Shown: positions 6,783 through 12,044 of the stretch, piece by piece | Position numbering within the stretch: position 1 is the first letter of the stretch | Layout of the letters: each line of letters starts with the position of its first letter | NCBI GenBank assembly: GCA_900768635.1 | Contig: CAAGDP010000221.1 | Location: 1-12,044 of the forward strand | Origin: Enterobacterales bacterium | Lineage (GTDB): Bacteria; Pseudomonadota; Gammaproteobacteria; Enterobacterales; Succinivibrionaceae | Direction of reading: 5' to 3' | DNA: 12,044 nt | Translations under genes and position numbers: made by a program | Notes under the pieces: generated by a model | Database searches by the model: none | What the model was told of the DNA's origin: nothing | The model's input: the letters and a program-made list of their open reading frames with translations, nothing else

Positions 6783-6861
6783 TTATCGACACAGGTTTCT
6801 GGGTGCCGTTTACGGTGGGGATCTGGGATAGGTGGAGGCGTAACCCAATAAGGATATAAAA
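6783..6861 (+). promoter_or_regulatory. rpsB leader, probable S2-binding (t44-like) element
   Basis: This unusually G-rich stretch sits directly before rpsB. TGGGT (6800-6804) can pair with ACCCA (6843-6847), enclosing a small CCGT/ACGG hairpin near 6806-6815. An alternative pairs TGGG near 6824-6827 with the same CCCA. AAGGAT (6850-6855) is the rpsB Shine-Dalgarno, so the structure abuts the ribosome site. In E. coli the rpsB leader (annotated earlier as t44 RNA) mediates feedback by S2; assignment here rests on position and composition, without an alignment. Confidence 0.58.
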
Positions 6862-7599
6862 ATGTCAAACGTTACTATGCGTGATATGCTCAAGGCTGGC
6901 GTTCATTTCGGACATCAGACCCGTTTATGGAATCCAAAGATGAAGCAGTATATCTTTGGCAAGCACAATGGAGTTCACATCATTAACCTGGACAAGACTC
7001 TGCCAATGTTTAATGATGCTCTTAATTTCCTCAGCTCTGTTACTTCCAGAAGAGAAAAGATCCTCTTCGTAGGTACCAAGCGTTCTGCTTCTGATGCTGT
7101 TAAAAAGGCTGCTTTGGAATGTGGTTCATACTACATCAATCACCGCTGGCTCGGTGGCCTTCTCACTAACTGGAAGACTGTAAAGCAGTCAATCAAGCAC
7201 CTCAAGGATCTGGAAACTCAGTCTCAGGATGGTACTTTTGAAAAGCTGACAAAGAAGGAAGCAATTCTTCGCAAGCGCGAAATGGAAAAGCTGGAAAAGA
7301 GCATCGGCGGTATCAAGGATATGGGTGGTCTTCCAGATGCACTTTTTGTAATTGATGCTGAACATGAACACATCGCCATTCAGGAAGCCAGAAACCTTGG
7401 TATCACTGTTGTAGCTGTAGTAGATAGTAATTCCAGCCCTGATGGAGTTAACTATGTTATTCCTGGTAATGATGATGCTATCCGCGCTGTGGAACTTTAT
7501 CTTAATGCTGCAGCTGATGTGATCAAGACTGCCAAGCAGCAGCTTGCTGTTCAGGATCAGGCTAACAAGGATGCTGAAACTCAGGCAGCAGCTCAGTAA
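6862..7599 (+). CDS. rpsB: 30S ribosomal protein S2
   Basis: S2 is a late-assembling protein of the 30S subunit that helps recruit S1. The 245-residue product (E. coli 241) matches along its length: MRDMLKAGVHFGHQTR, WNPKMK, VHIINLDKT, ILFVGTKR, HRWLGGLLTNWKTV, LPDALFVID, PGNDDAIRAVELYL. The C-terminal 30 residues are Ala/Gln-rich and diverge, as is usual. The ATG lies 6 bases after AAGGAT. It is followed by tsf, the order found widely in bacteria. Expression is probably autoregulated through the leader. Confidence 0.98.
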   Translation: MSNVTMRDMLKAGVHFGHQTRLWNPKMKQYIFGKHNGVHIINLDKTLPMFNDALNFLSSVTSRREKILFVGTKRSASDAVKKAALECGSYYINHRWLGGLLTNWKTVKQSIKHLKDLETQSQDGTFEKLTKKEAILRKREMEKLEKSIGGIKDMGGLPDALFVIDAEHEHIAIQEARNLGITVVAVVDSNSSPDGVNYVIPGNDDAIRAVELYLNAAADVIKTAKQQLAVQDQANKDAETQAAAQ

Positions 7600-7609
7600 T
7601 ATAGCTGGA

Positions 7610-7630
7610 GAGAGAGGATTTTCCTCTCTC
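7610..7630 (+). terminator. Intercistronic hairpin between rpsB and tsf
   Basis: GAGAGAGGA (7610-7618) pairs perfectly with TCCTCTCTC (7622-7630) around a TTT loop, 10 bases after the rpsB stop. Only ATTTCTCCC follows, a poor U-tract, so it is more likely a partial attenuator or an RNase/processing and stability hairpin that sets the rpsB:tsf ratio than a full terminator. Confidence 0.6.
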
Positions 7631-7662
7631 ATTTCTCCCTGTTTAAATTAAAAGGAATAAAA

Positions 7663-8550
7663 ATGGCAAACGTAACCGCCGCAATGGTTAAAGAACTGCG
7701 TGAACGTACCGGCGCAGGTATGATGGACTGCAAAAAAGCTCTTACTGCCGCTGACGGAAATATTGAGCTTGCTATCGAAAATATGCGTAAGAATGGACAG
7801 GCCAAGGCTGCCAAGAAGGCTGGTCGTGTAGCTGCCCAGGGTGTTGTTATCGCCAAGTCTGAAGGTAACAAGGCTGTACTTGTTGAAGTAAACTGTGAAA
7901 CTGACTTCGTAGCAAAAGATCAGGGCTTCCTTGCTTTTGCTGACAAGGCTGCAGAACTGGCTCTGGCTAACAATATTGAAAGCGTAGAAGAGCTGAATGC
8001 ACTTGATTACGGTACCGGAGAAACTGTGGAAGTTACTCTTAAGAACCTGATTGCCAAAATTGGTGAAAATATGAAGGTTCGCCGTATTAAGATTGCTTCT
8101 GCTCCAAATCTTGGTGTTTATATCCACAGCAACCGTCTTATCGGTGTTCTGGTTAGCCTCACTGCAGGTACTCAGGAACTGGCCAAGGATGTTGCTATGC
8201 ACATTTGTGCCAGCGATCCTCAGTTTGTTAAGCCTGAAGATGTATCTGACGAAGTTGTTGCCAAGGAACGTGCTATTCAGGTTGAACTGGCAGTTAAGTC
8301 CGGTAAGCCACAGGCTATTGCTGAAAAGATGGTTGAAGGCCGTATGAAGAAGTTCACTGGTGAAGTTTCTCTTACCGGTCAGCCATTTGTTAAGGATCCA
8401 ACCAAAACTGTTGGTGACATTCTGGCAGAAGGTGGTGCTGATGTTACAGCCTTTACCCGTTTCAAGGTAGGCGAAGGCATCGAAGTTCAGCAGGTTGATT
8501 TCGCTGAAGAAGTGAAGGCTCAGGTTGCTGCTGCCCAGGCTCAGAAGTAA
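7663..8550 (+). CDS. tsf: Elongation factor Ts
   Basis: EF-Ts is the guanine nucleotide exchange factor that releases GDP from EF-Tu after each elongation cycle. The 295-residue product (E. coli 283) begins with a UBA-like domain (about 1-54) containing MVKELRERTGAGMMDCKKAL. It then has the EF-Tu-contacting TDFV motif at 80-83 within NCETDFVAKDQGF, and the core subdomains with GENMKVRR and QPFVKD. Its C-terminus is Ala/Gln-rich. The ATG is 6 bases after AAGGA (7652-7656). The gene shares the rpsB transcript, with a hairpin between the genes and a strong terminator 25 bases after the stop. Confidence 0.98.
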   Translation: MANVTAAMVKELRERTGAGMMDCKKALTAADGNIELAIENMRKNGQAKAAKKAGRVAAQGVVIAKSEGNKAVLVEVNCETDFVAKDQGFLAFADKAAELALANNIESVEELNALDYGTGETVEVTLKNLIAKIGENMKVRRIKIASAPNLGVYIHSNRLIGVLVSLTAGTQELAKDVAMHICASDPQFVKPEDVSDEVVAKERAIQVELAVKSGKPQAIAEKMVEGRMKKFTGEVSLTGQPFVKDPTKTVGDILAEGGADVTAFTRFKVGEGIEVQQVDFAEEVKAQVAAAQAQK

Positions 8551-8575
8551 TATTCTGATTTAAAGTTCGATTAAG

Positions 8576-8598
8576 ACCGCGGTATCCGCGGTTTTTTT
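8576..8598 (+). terminator. Rho-independent terminator after tsf
   Basis: ACCGCGG (8576-8582) pairs with CCGCGGT (8586-8592) around a TAT loop and continues into seven T residues (8592-8598). This GC-rich, compact terminator ends the rpsB-tsf operon and makes pyrH a separate transcript. Confidence 0.95.
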
Positions 8599-8638
8599 GT
8601 GTCTGAAGATTAAAAATTTGTTCGGTTGATGTCTTTGT

Positions 8639-8666
8639 TTGACTGATCTTTTTCTTTTGATAAAAT
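8639..8666 (+). promoter_or_regulatory. pyrH promoter
   Basis: TTGACT (8639-8644) and TAAAAT (8661-8666) are 16 bases apart, and TG at 8658-8659 adds an extended -10. Both hexamers match the consensus in five of six positions. A start near 8673 gives a leader of about 150 bases. It lies just after the tsf terminator, as expected for an independent pyrH unit. Confidence 0.7.
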
Positions 8667-8700
8667 TCTCAGTGACTGCAGACAAGACCTGCGATAAGAG

Positions 8701-8735
8701 AACTGTCAGCAGAAATTTTCTGTTTACTGACAGTT
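8701..8735 (+). promoter_or_regulatory. Stem-loop in the pyrH leader
   Basis: AACTGTCAG (8701-8709) pairs exactly with CTGACAGTT (8727-8735). Directly inside, CAGAA (8710-8714) pairs with TTCTG (8718-8722), giving 14 bp interrupted by one 4-base bulge. No T-run follows. A second, smaller stem (TTCCC 8765-8769 with GGGAA 8782-8786) lies downstream. It may control pyrH mRNA stability or translation; I know of no matching named element. Confidence 0.55.
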
Positions 8736-8824
8736 TGTGGGTATTATTTTACAGCTTCACAACATTCCCGGTCATAACCTTGGGAAGATCCGGATATAAC
8801 AATCACAATTAGATAGGTTCAATT

Positions 8825-9550
8825 ATGAGTGAAACAGCGTATAAAAGAATATTACTAAAGCTGAGTGGCGAGGCTCTTCAGGGAGAAGATGGATTTGGTA
8901 TAGATCCTTCTATTCTTGACAACATGGCAGGTGAAATTCGTGACATTGTTAAGCTTGGTGTTCAGGTTGGTCTGGTCATCGGTGGCGGTAATATTTTCCG
9001 CGGTGCCGGTCTTGCCAAGGCTGGAATGAACCGGGTTATCGGCGACCATATGGGTATGCTGGCAACGGTGATGAACGGTCTTGCCATGCGTGATGCTTTA
9101 TTCAGAGCAGATGTGGATGCAAAATTATTTTCCGCTATTCCTCTTCAGGGTATGTGTCATCCTTACAGCTGGGTTGATGCCATTTCCAGCCTTCGTCAGG
9201 GAAAGGTGGTAATTTTGTCCGCAGGCACCGGTAATCCGTTTTTTACTACTGATTCTGCCGCTTGTCTCCGGGGTATAGAAATTGATGCGGATGCAGTATT
9301 TAAAGGCACCAAGGTGGATGGTGTTTATTCAGCTGATCCTATGAAGGATGCCAGTGCTGTTCTTTATCATGAGCTTGATTATAAGGATGTACTGGATAAG
9401 GAACTTAAGGTAATGGATCTGGCAGCCTTTACTCTGGCCAGAGATCATAATCTGCCAATCCGGGTATACAATATGAAAAAGCCGGGAACTTTAAAGAGGA
9501 TTATCCTGGGTGCCCAGGAAGGTACATTAATCCACCATAAGAATTCCTGA
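8825..9550 (+). CDS. pyrH: Uridylate (UMP) kinase
   Basis: PyrH is the hexameric bacterial UMP kinase of the amino-acid-kinase fold. It phosphorylates UMP to UDP, is activated by GTP and is inhibited by UTP in E. coli. The 241-residue product is the same length as E. coli PyrH and matches it closely: YKRILLKLSGEALQG, VIGGGNIFRGAGLAKAGMNR, DHMGMLATVMNGLAMRDAL, VILSAGTGNPFFTTDSAA, TKVDGVYSADP, LKVMDLAAFTLARDHNLPI. The Shine-Dalgarno is weak (TAGG, 8814-8817), but no better in-frame start exists and the N-terminus aligns. It is monocistronic here, with its own promoter and a terminator; frr, its usual downstream neighbour, is missing. Confidence 0.97.
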   Translation: MSETAYKRILLKLSGEALQGEDGFGIDPSILDNMAGEIRDIVKLGVQVGLVIGGGNIFRGAGLAKAGMNRVIGDHMGMLATVMNGLAMRDALFRADVDAKLFSAIPLQGMCHPYSWVDAISSLRQGKVVILSAGTGNPFFTTDSAACLRGIEIDADAVFKGTKVDGVYSADPMKDASAVLYHELDYKDVLDKELKVMDLAAFTLARDHNLPIRVYNMKKPGTLKRIILGAQEGTLIHHKNS

Positions 9551-9561
9551 TTATCAGTTTT

Positions 9562-9585
9562 AAGTCCGTTTCAACGGACTTTTTT
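9562..9585 (+). terminator. Rho-independent terminator after pyrH
   Basis: AAGTCCGT (9562-9569) pairs perfectly with ACGGACTT (9574-9581) around TTCA and runs into a T-tract ending at 9585, 11 bases after the pyrH stop. In the next stretch, 9586-9729, I see only a 7-bp hairpin (9606-9612 with 9619-9625) and no gene. Confidence 0.93.
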
Positions 9586-9729
9586 ATATATGCCGGTGCA
9601 TAATCTTCAGGATGATATTCCTGAACCGGGATTCTGGTGGTAAGAGCAGGAAACTGCAATTCAGGCTGGATCGCGAAGCAACAGCAAAATTCCTTGTCAC
9701 TATTCACAACCGTGCCTTATTAGTATTTT

Positions 9730-9750
9730 TGTATTAGGTCTTAAACCCTA
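9730..9750 (+). repeat. Left terminal inverted repeat of the IS66 element
   Basis: The first 12 bases, TGTATTAGGTCT, are identical to the reverse complement of the window's last 12 bases, and 18 of 21 positions match overall. The outermost T may be flanking sequence rather than part of the element. Confidence 0.85.
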
Positions 9751-9922
9751 ATTTTTAAACTGTTATGAGAGGAATTATACCATCTAAAAGAAGGTCGATA
9801 TCACTCAATTTTCGCATGTAAATTTTGCGAGATATACATCACATTTCGGAGTAAAAATATTTTTTTTGAAGGAATGTCGTAAATTGCCTCTGGCAAGCGT
9901 TCTACGGCAATGTTTTTTCTTT

Positions 9923-9944
9923 GATGGCAGTTTTGTCATTTTTT
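9923..9944 (+). terminator. Terminator-like hairpin inside the IS left end
   Basis: ATGGCA (9924-9929) pairs with TGTCAT (9934-9939; one G-U) around a 4-base loop and leads into six T residues (9939-9944). A second hairpin just upstream (ATTGCC 9883-9888 with GGCAAT 9906-9911) is also followed by a run of six T (9913-9918). Together they could block transcription entering from outside, as known for other IS elements. Confidence 0.45.
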
Positions 9945-10044
9945 CACGTCAGGGATCCCTATGAGCAATATACAGGCATATACGGATCTTTTAGAGAGTC
10001 AGTGTTAGTAAAAGCAGGAGTTTAAAAGCCCGAAAAAAAGTGTT

Positions 10045-10053
10045 TGGTATAAT
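10045..10053 (+). promoter_or_regulatory. Extended -10 promoter candidate for the transposase
   Basis: TGG followed by a perfect TATAAT (10048-10053) is an extended -10 element about 40 bases before the transposase start. No clear -35 is visible. It lies downstream of the terminator-like hairpins, so expression would be internal to the element. Confidence 0.5.
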
Positions 10054-10092
10054 ACTTACATAGCATAATATCAGCAATATCAAGGGTTGACG

Positions 10093-12021
10093 ATGTCAAA
10101 GGAAGAGATTAAAGCTCAATTTGATTCTGTAGTAGAGCAGTTAAATGGAGAATTATCCACACTGCCAGAATCGGTATCTCCTCTTGTTAATCTTCTGATT
10201 GCGACCTTCAATATGCTTTTTGAAATTACTGCAAATCAGACAGATAATTTAAAGGTATCTATAAATTCGCTAAAACAGACGATAGAGCAACAAACACAAA
10301 CGATAGAAAATCTAACAAGGTCAAATCAGAAACTTGTAGAAACCCAGGAACTGAAGGATGAGCAGATATTACAATTCCAGGAGCTGATAAAGTCTTTGAG
10401 GACTCTTCTTCATTCGAAGAATGTAGACTTGGATGCATTGAGGCGGCTTGTGTTTCAGGGAGGAAGAGAACAGAAGGAACAACCGGCGCCTCAGGAGACG
10501 ACTGAAAAACCGCAGAGTAAAAGAAAAAACAGCAAGACCAGAGAAAGACAGAGTAATAAGACAAAGCTGGACTGTTGTGATATTGAACGGACAGATTTTC
10601 TTGATGTAAACGGAAACGTTTTAGGAGCATCAACCAGAGAGGAAGCTACAGCAAAAGTTCCACAGCAGATAGAAAGGGACGGGAAAAAGTATGTTTTCAA
10701 AGGTTGGAAAGAATGTTCCGATAGCAGGGTAATAACCTATACAACAAAGGTTAAGGTTACAAAATACGTTCCTTTATATGAAGAAATCCGGGAACAAGAA
10801 TCAGCACCGGATGCTGAAGCAGAACATATTGCAGAACAGGATTCAGCAAATAGAAAAACTCCTGCTGCAACAATTGTCGGTTTAAATCCGGAAAAGGATT
10901 TTCTTCCAAAGACAGTTGTAGGTTTCGATTTTATGTCAGGGATGATTGAATCGAGGATGATGAATCGAATACCGATGAACAGGATAGCACAGGCAGTCAG
11001 TGATGCACTCGGGTTCAGTATAACAAGGCAGCAGCTTGCAAGATATTTTATTTTTGCGTCAGACTGGATAGAGCCTGCTTATCAATATTTGATTAGCAAA
11101 GTGCTGGATAACAAGGTAATACATCTTGATGAGACCTTTATTCATTGTCAGGCAGAAAAGAACAACCGCCAGTACATGATAGTGTTTACATCAGCAACCG
11201 GATGTTTCTATCACTATGCAAACACCAGATCGCAGACAGTTCCGTTTGCAATTCTGCAGAATCATTTTGATGGCGGCAACTGGGTAGATAACGACGGCAA
11301 CACTGTCATAATATCAACAGACGGCTGGTACGATGTGGAATGGTTAAAGGATGATAAAGGAAACTTCTACGCAGTTCTGGTAGGTTGCATGGTTCATCTT
11401 CGCAGATATTTCTGGGAAGTCTATGACGTGCATGAGAATCACAGAAAAGCAGACAGTGAAGATTACAGAATTTCGGAGCAGATAATAAATCTTCTGAAAT
11501 TCATCTTTCACAGGGACAAGAAATGCAAAACCTCTGAAGAACGAACAAAAATAAGAAAAGAGGGAGAGGTAAGAGAAAAATTCGACGAAATTAAGAAACT
11601 GGTTGATGAATGCTACAAGAAGATGCAGAAATGTAAAAATCCATCGGATGTATATACAGCCAAGTTTATAAAAGCTGTTAAGTACGCATATAACCAGTGG
11701 GAAAAATTCACCAGAATCATGGAGGATGGAGATATTCCTCTGGATAACTCTGACGCGGAGAGATCCATACGTGACTTTGCGGTGTTAAGGCATTCAACTG
11801 CCAGTGGATTTGCTTCAGTTGAAGGAGCAAAGTCTACAGCCGTATTCTCATCATTCCATGAAACTTGTAAAAAGCACGGAGTGCATCTGGGAGAATACCT
11901 TGCATACCTGTTCAGGTATATTGGATTGCATCGAGAAAAATTGACAGTTCCGGGTATTCAACCTGAAGAGAGAAATGCAATTCTTGAAAAGGCTATGCCT
12001 TGGAATTTTAAGAAGGTCTAA
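10093..12021 (+). CDS. IS66-family transposase (TnpC-like, DDE)
   Basis: This is the DDE transposase of the element. The 642-residue product has a Gln/Leu-rich coiled coil at about 50-108, a basic Lys/Arg/Gln-rich linker (about 126-158), a mixed domain (about 160-235), and the catalytic domain beginning about PKTVVGFDFM. Likely catalytic residues are Asp346 (HLDET), Asp410 (STDGW) and Glu556 (LDNSDAERSIR, the family's N-x-x-E-R motif). A GCMVHLRRYF motif follows the second Asp. It is longer than the roughly 500-540 residues I know for many IS66 TnpC proteins, and the paired CxxC zinc finger usually found before the catalytic domain is not evident, with only CC and one later Cys. The ATG at 10093 is preferred because AAGGG (10082-10086) is 6 bases upstream; the in-frame TTG at 10087 abuts it. 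The frame is intact, so the gene may be active. Confidence 0.92.
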   Translation: MSKEEIKAQFDSVVEQLNGELSTLPESVSPLVNLLIATFNMLFEITANQTDNLKVSINSLKQTIEQQTQTIENLTRSNQKLVETQELKDEQILQFQELIKSLRTLLHSKNVDLDALRRLVFQGGREQKEQPAPQETTEKPQSKRKNSKTRERQSNKTKLDCCDIERTDFLDVNGNVLGASTREEATAKVPQQIERDGKKYVFKGWKECSDSRVITYTTKVKVTKYVPLYEEIREQESAPDAEAEHIAEQDSANRKTPAATIVGLNPEKDFLPKTVVGFDFMSGMIESRMMNRIPMNRIAQAVSDALGFSITRQQLARYFIFASDWIEPAYQYLISKVLDNKVIHLDETFIHCQAEKNNRQYMIVFTSATGCFYHYANTRSQTVPFAILQNHFDGGNWVDNDGNTVIISTDGWYDVEWLKDDKGNFYAVLVGCMVHLRRYFWEVYDVHENHRKADSEDYRISEQIINLLKFIFHRDKKCKTSEERTKIRKEGEVREKFDEIKKLVDECYKKMQKCKNPSDVYTAKFIKAVKYAYNQWEKFTRIMEDGDIPLDNSDAERSIRDFAVLRHSTASGFASVEGAKSTAVFSSFHETCKKHGVHLGEYLAYLFRYIGLHREKLTVPGIQPEERNAILEKAMPWNFKKV

Positions 12022-12038
12022 GCTGGGATTTTAGACCT
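12014..12038 (+). terminator. Hairpin spanning the transposase stop and right IS end
   Basis: AGGTCTAA (12014-12021), whose last three bases are the transposase stop codon, pairs exactly with TTAGACCT (12031-12038), which belongs to the right inverted repeat; the loop is 9 bases. No T-run is visible before the window ends, so its use as a terminator is uncertain. Confidence 0.4.
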
Positions 12039-12044
12039 AATACA
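12024..12044 (-). repeat. Right terminal inverted repeat of the IS66 element
   Basis: This is the reverse complement of the left repeat with 3 mismatches in 21 positions, beginning 3 bases after the transposase stop. It runs to the last base of the window, so the flanking target copy is not visible. Confidence 0.83.

Larger units (their letters stand above)
9730..12044 (+). mobile_element. IS66-family insertion sequence, single-transposase type
   Basis: A transposase gene is flanked by matching inverted terminal repeats at 9730-9750 and 12024-12044, for an element of about 2.3 kb. Only a tnpC-like gene is present. Classical IS66 elements also carry tnpA and tnpB, while the ISBst12 subgroup has the transposase alone, so this may belong there. 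The left 340 bases carry hairpins and a promoter but no ORF. Arg and Ile codons lean toward AGA/AGG and ATA, unlike the CGT-rich ribosomal genes, in line with transfer. The right end coincides with the window edge, so an 8-bp target duplication cannot be checked, and the exact outer base is uncertain by one or two. Confidence 0.88.

Noticed and set aside
10087..10095. TTG at 10087 as transposase start.
   Set aside because: It lies directly against AAGGG with no spacer, whereas the ATG at 10093 has normal 6-base spacing.
1..12044. CRISPR arrays, toxin-antitoxin pairs, restriction or other defence genes, prophage genes.
   Set aside because: No regularly spaced repeats and no ORFs of those families were seen; apart from the IS66 element the genes are conserved housekeeping ones.

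Overview
This looks like a chromosomal segment from a moderately AT-rich gammaproteobacterium. The encoded CsrA, IlvI/IlvH, RF1, PrmC, KdsA, S2, EF-Ts and UMP kinase all read as close relatives of the Escherichia coli proteins, mostly within a few residues of the same length. The order csrA, tRNA-Ser(GCU), tRNA-Arg(ACG) is also the enterobacterial one. The divergence and base composition would fit a gut or rumen lineage such as Succinivibrionaceae, but that placement is a guess from the sequence alone.

Layout, all genes on the + strand: (1) 1-817: a terminator for something upstream, csrA, then a well-formed promoter driving tRNA-Ser and tRNA-Arg. (2) 818-3412: ilvI-ilvH (acetolactate synthase III) with a 4-base ATGA overlap and a strong terminator. 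(3) 3526-6317: prfA-prmC-kdsA, tightly packed. PrmC methylates the RF1 that prfA encodes, and KdsA starts KDO synthesis for LPS. (4) 6318-6861: a 544-base gap with two adjoining imperfect inverted repeats, a terminator-like hairpin and a probable S2-responsive leader. (5) 6862-8598: rpsB-tsf with an intergenic hairpin and a strong terminator. (6) 8599-9585: pyrH, with its own extended -10 promoter, a leader hairpin and a terminator; frr, the usual next gene, is absent. (7) 9730-12044: an IS66-family insertion sequence with one transposase gene, matching terminal inverted repeats and a long noncoding left end. The right inverted repeat reaches the last base of the window.

Most of the window is conserved housekeeping sequence: translation and its control (two tRNAs, RF1 and its methylase, S2, EF-Ts), branched-chain amino acid synthesis, KDO synthesis, UMP phosphorylation and global post-transcriptional control (CsrA). 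I see no defence system, CRISPR array, toxin-antitoxin pair or clearly new system. The parts most worth a second look are the structured kdsA-rpsB gap, the rpsB leader, the IS66 element's architecture (no tnpA/tnpB, terminators at the left end, stop codon inside a terminal hairpin) and the break in the rpsB-tsf-pyrH-frr order.
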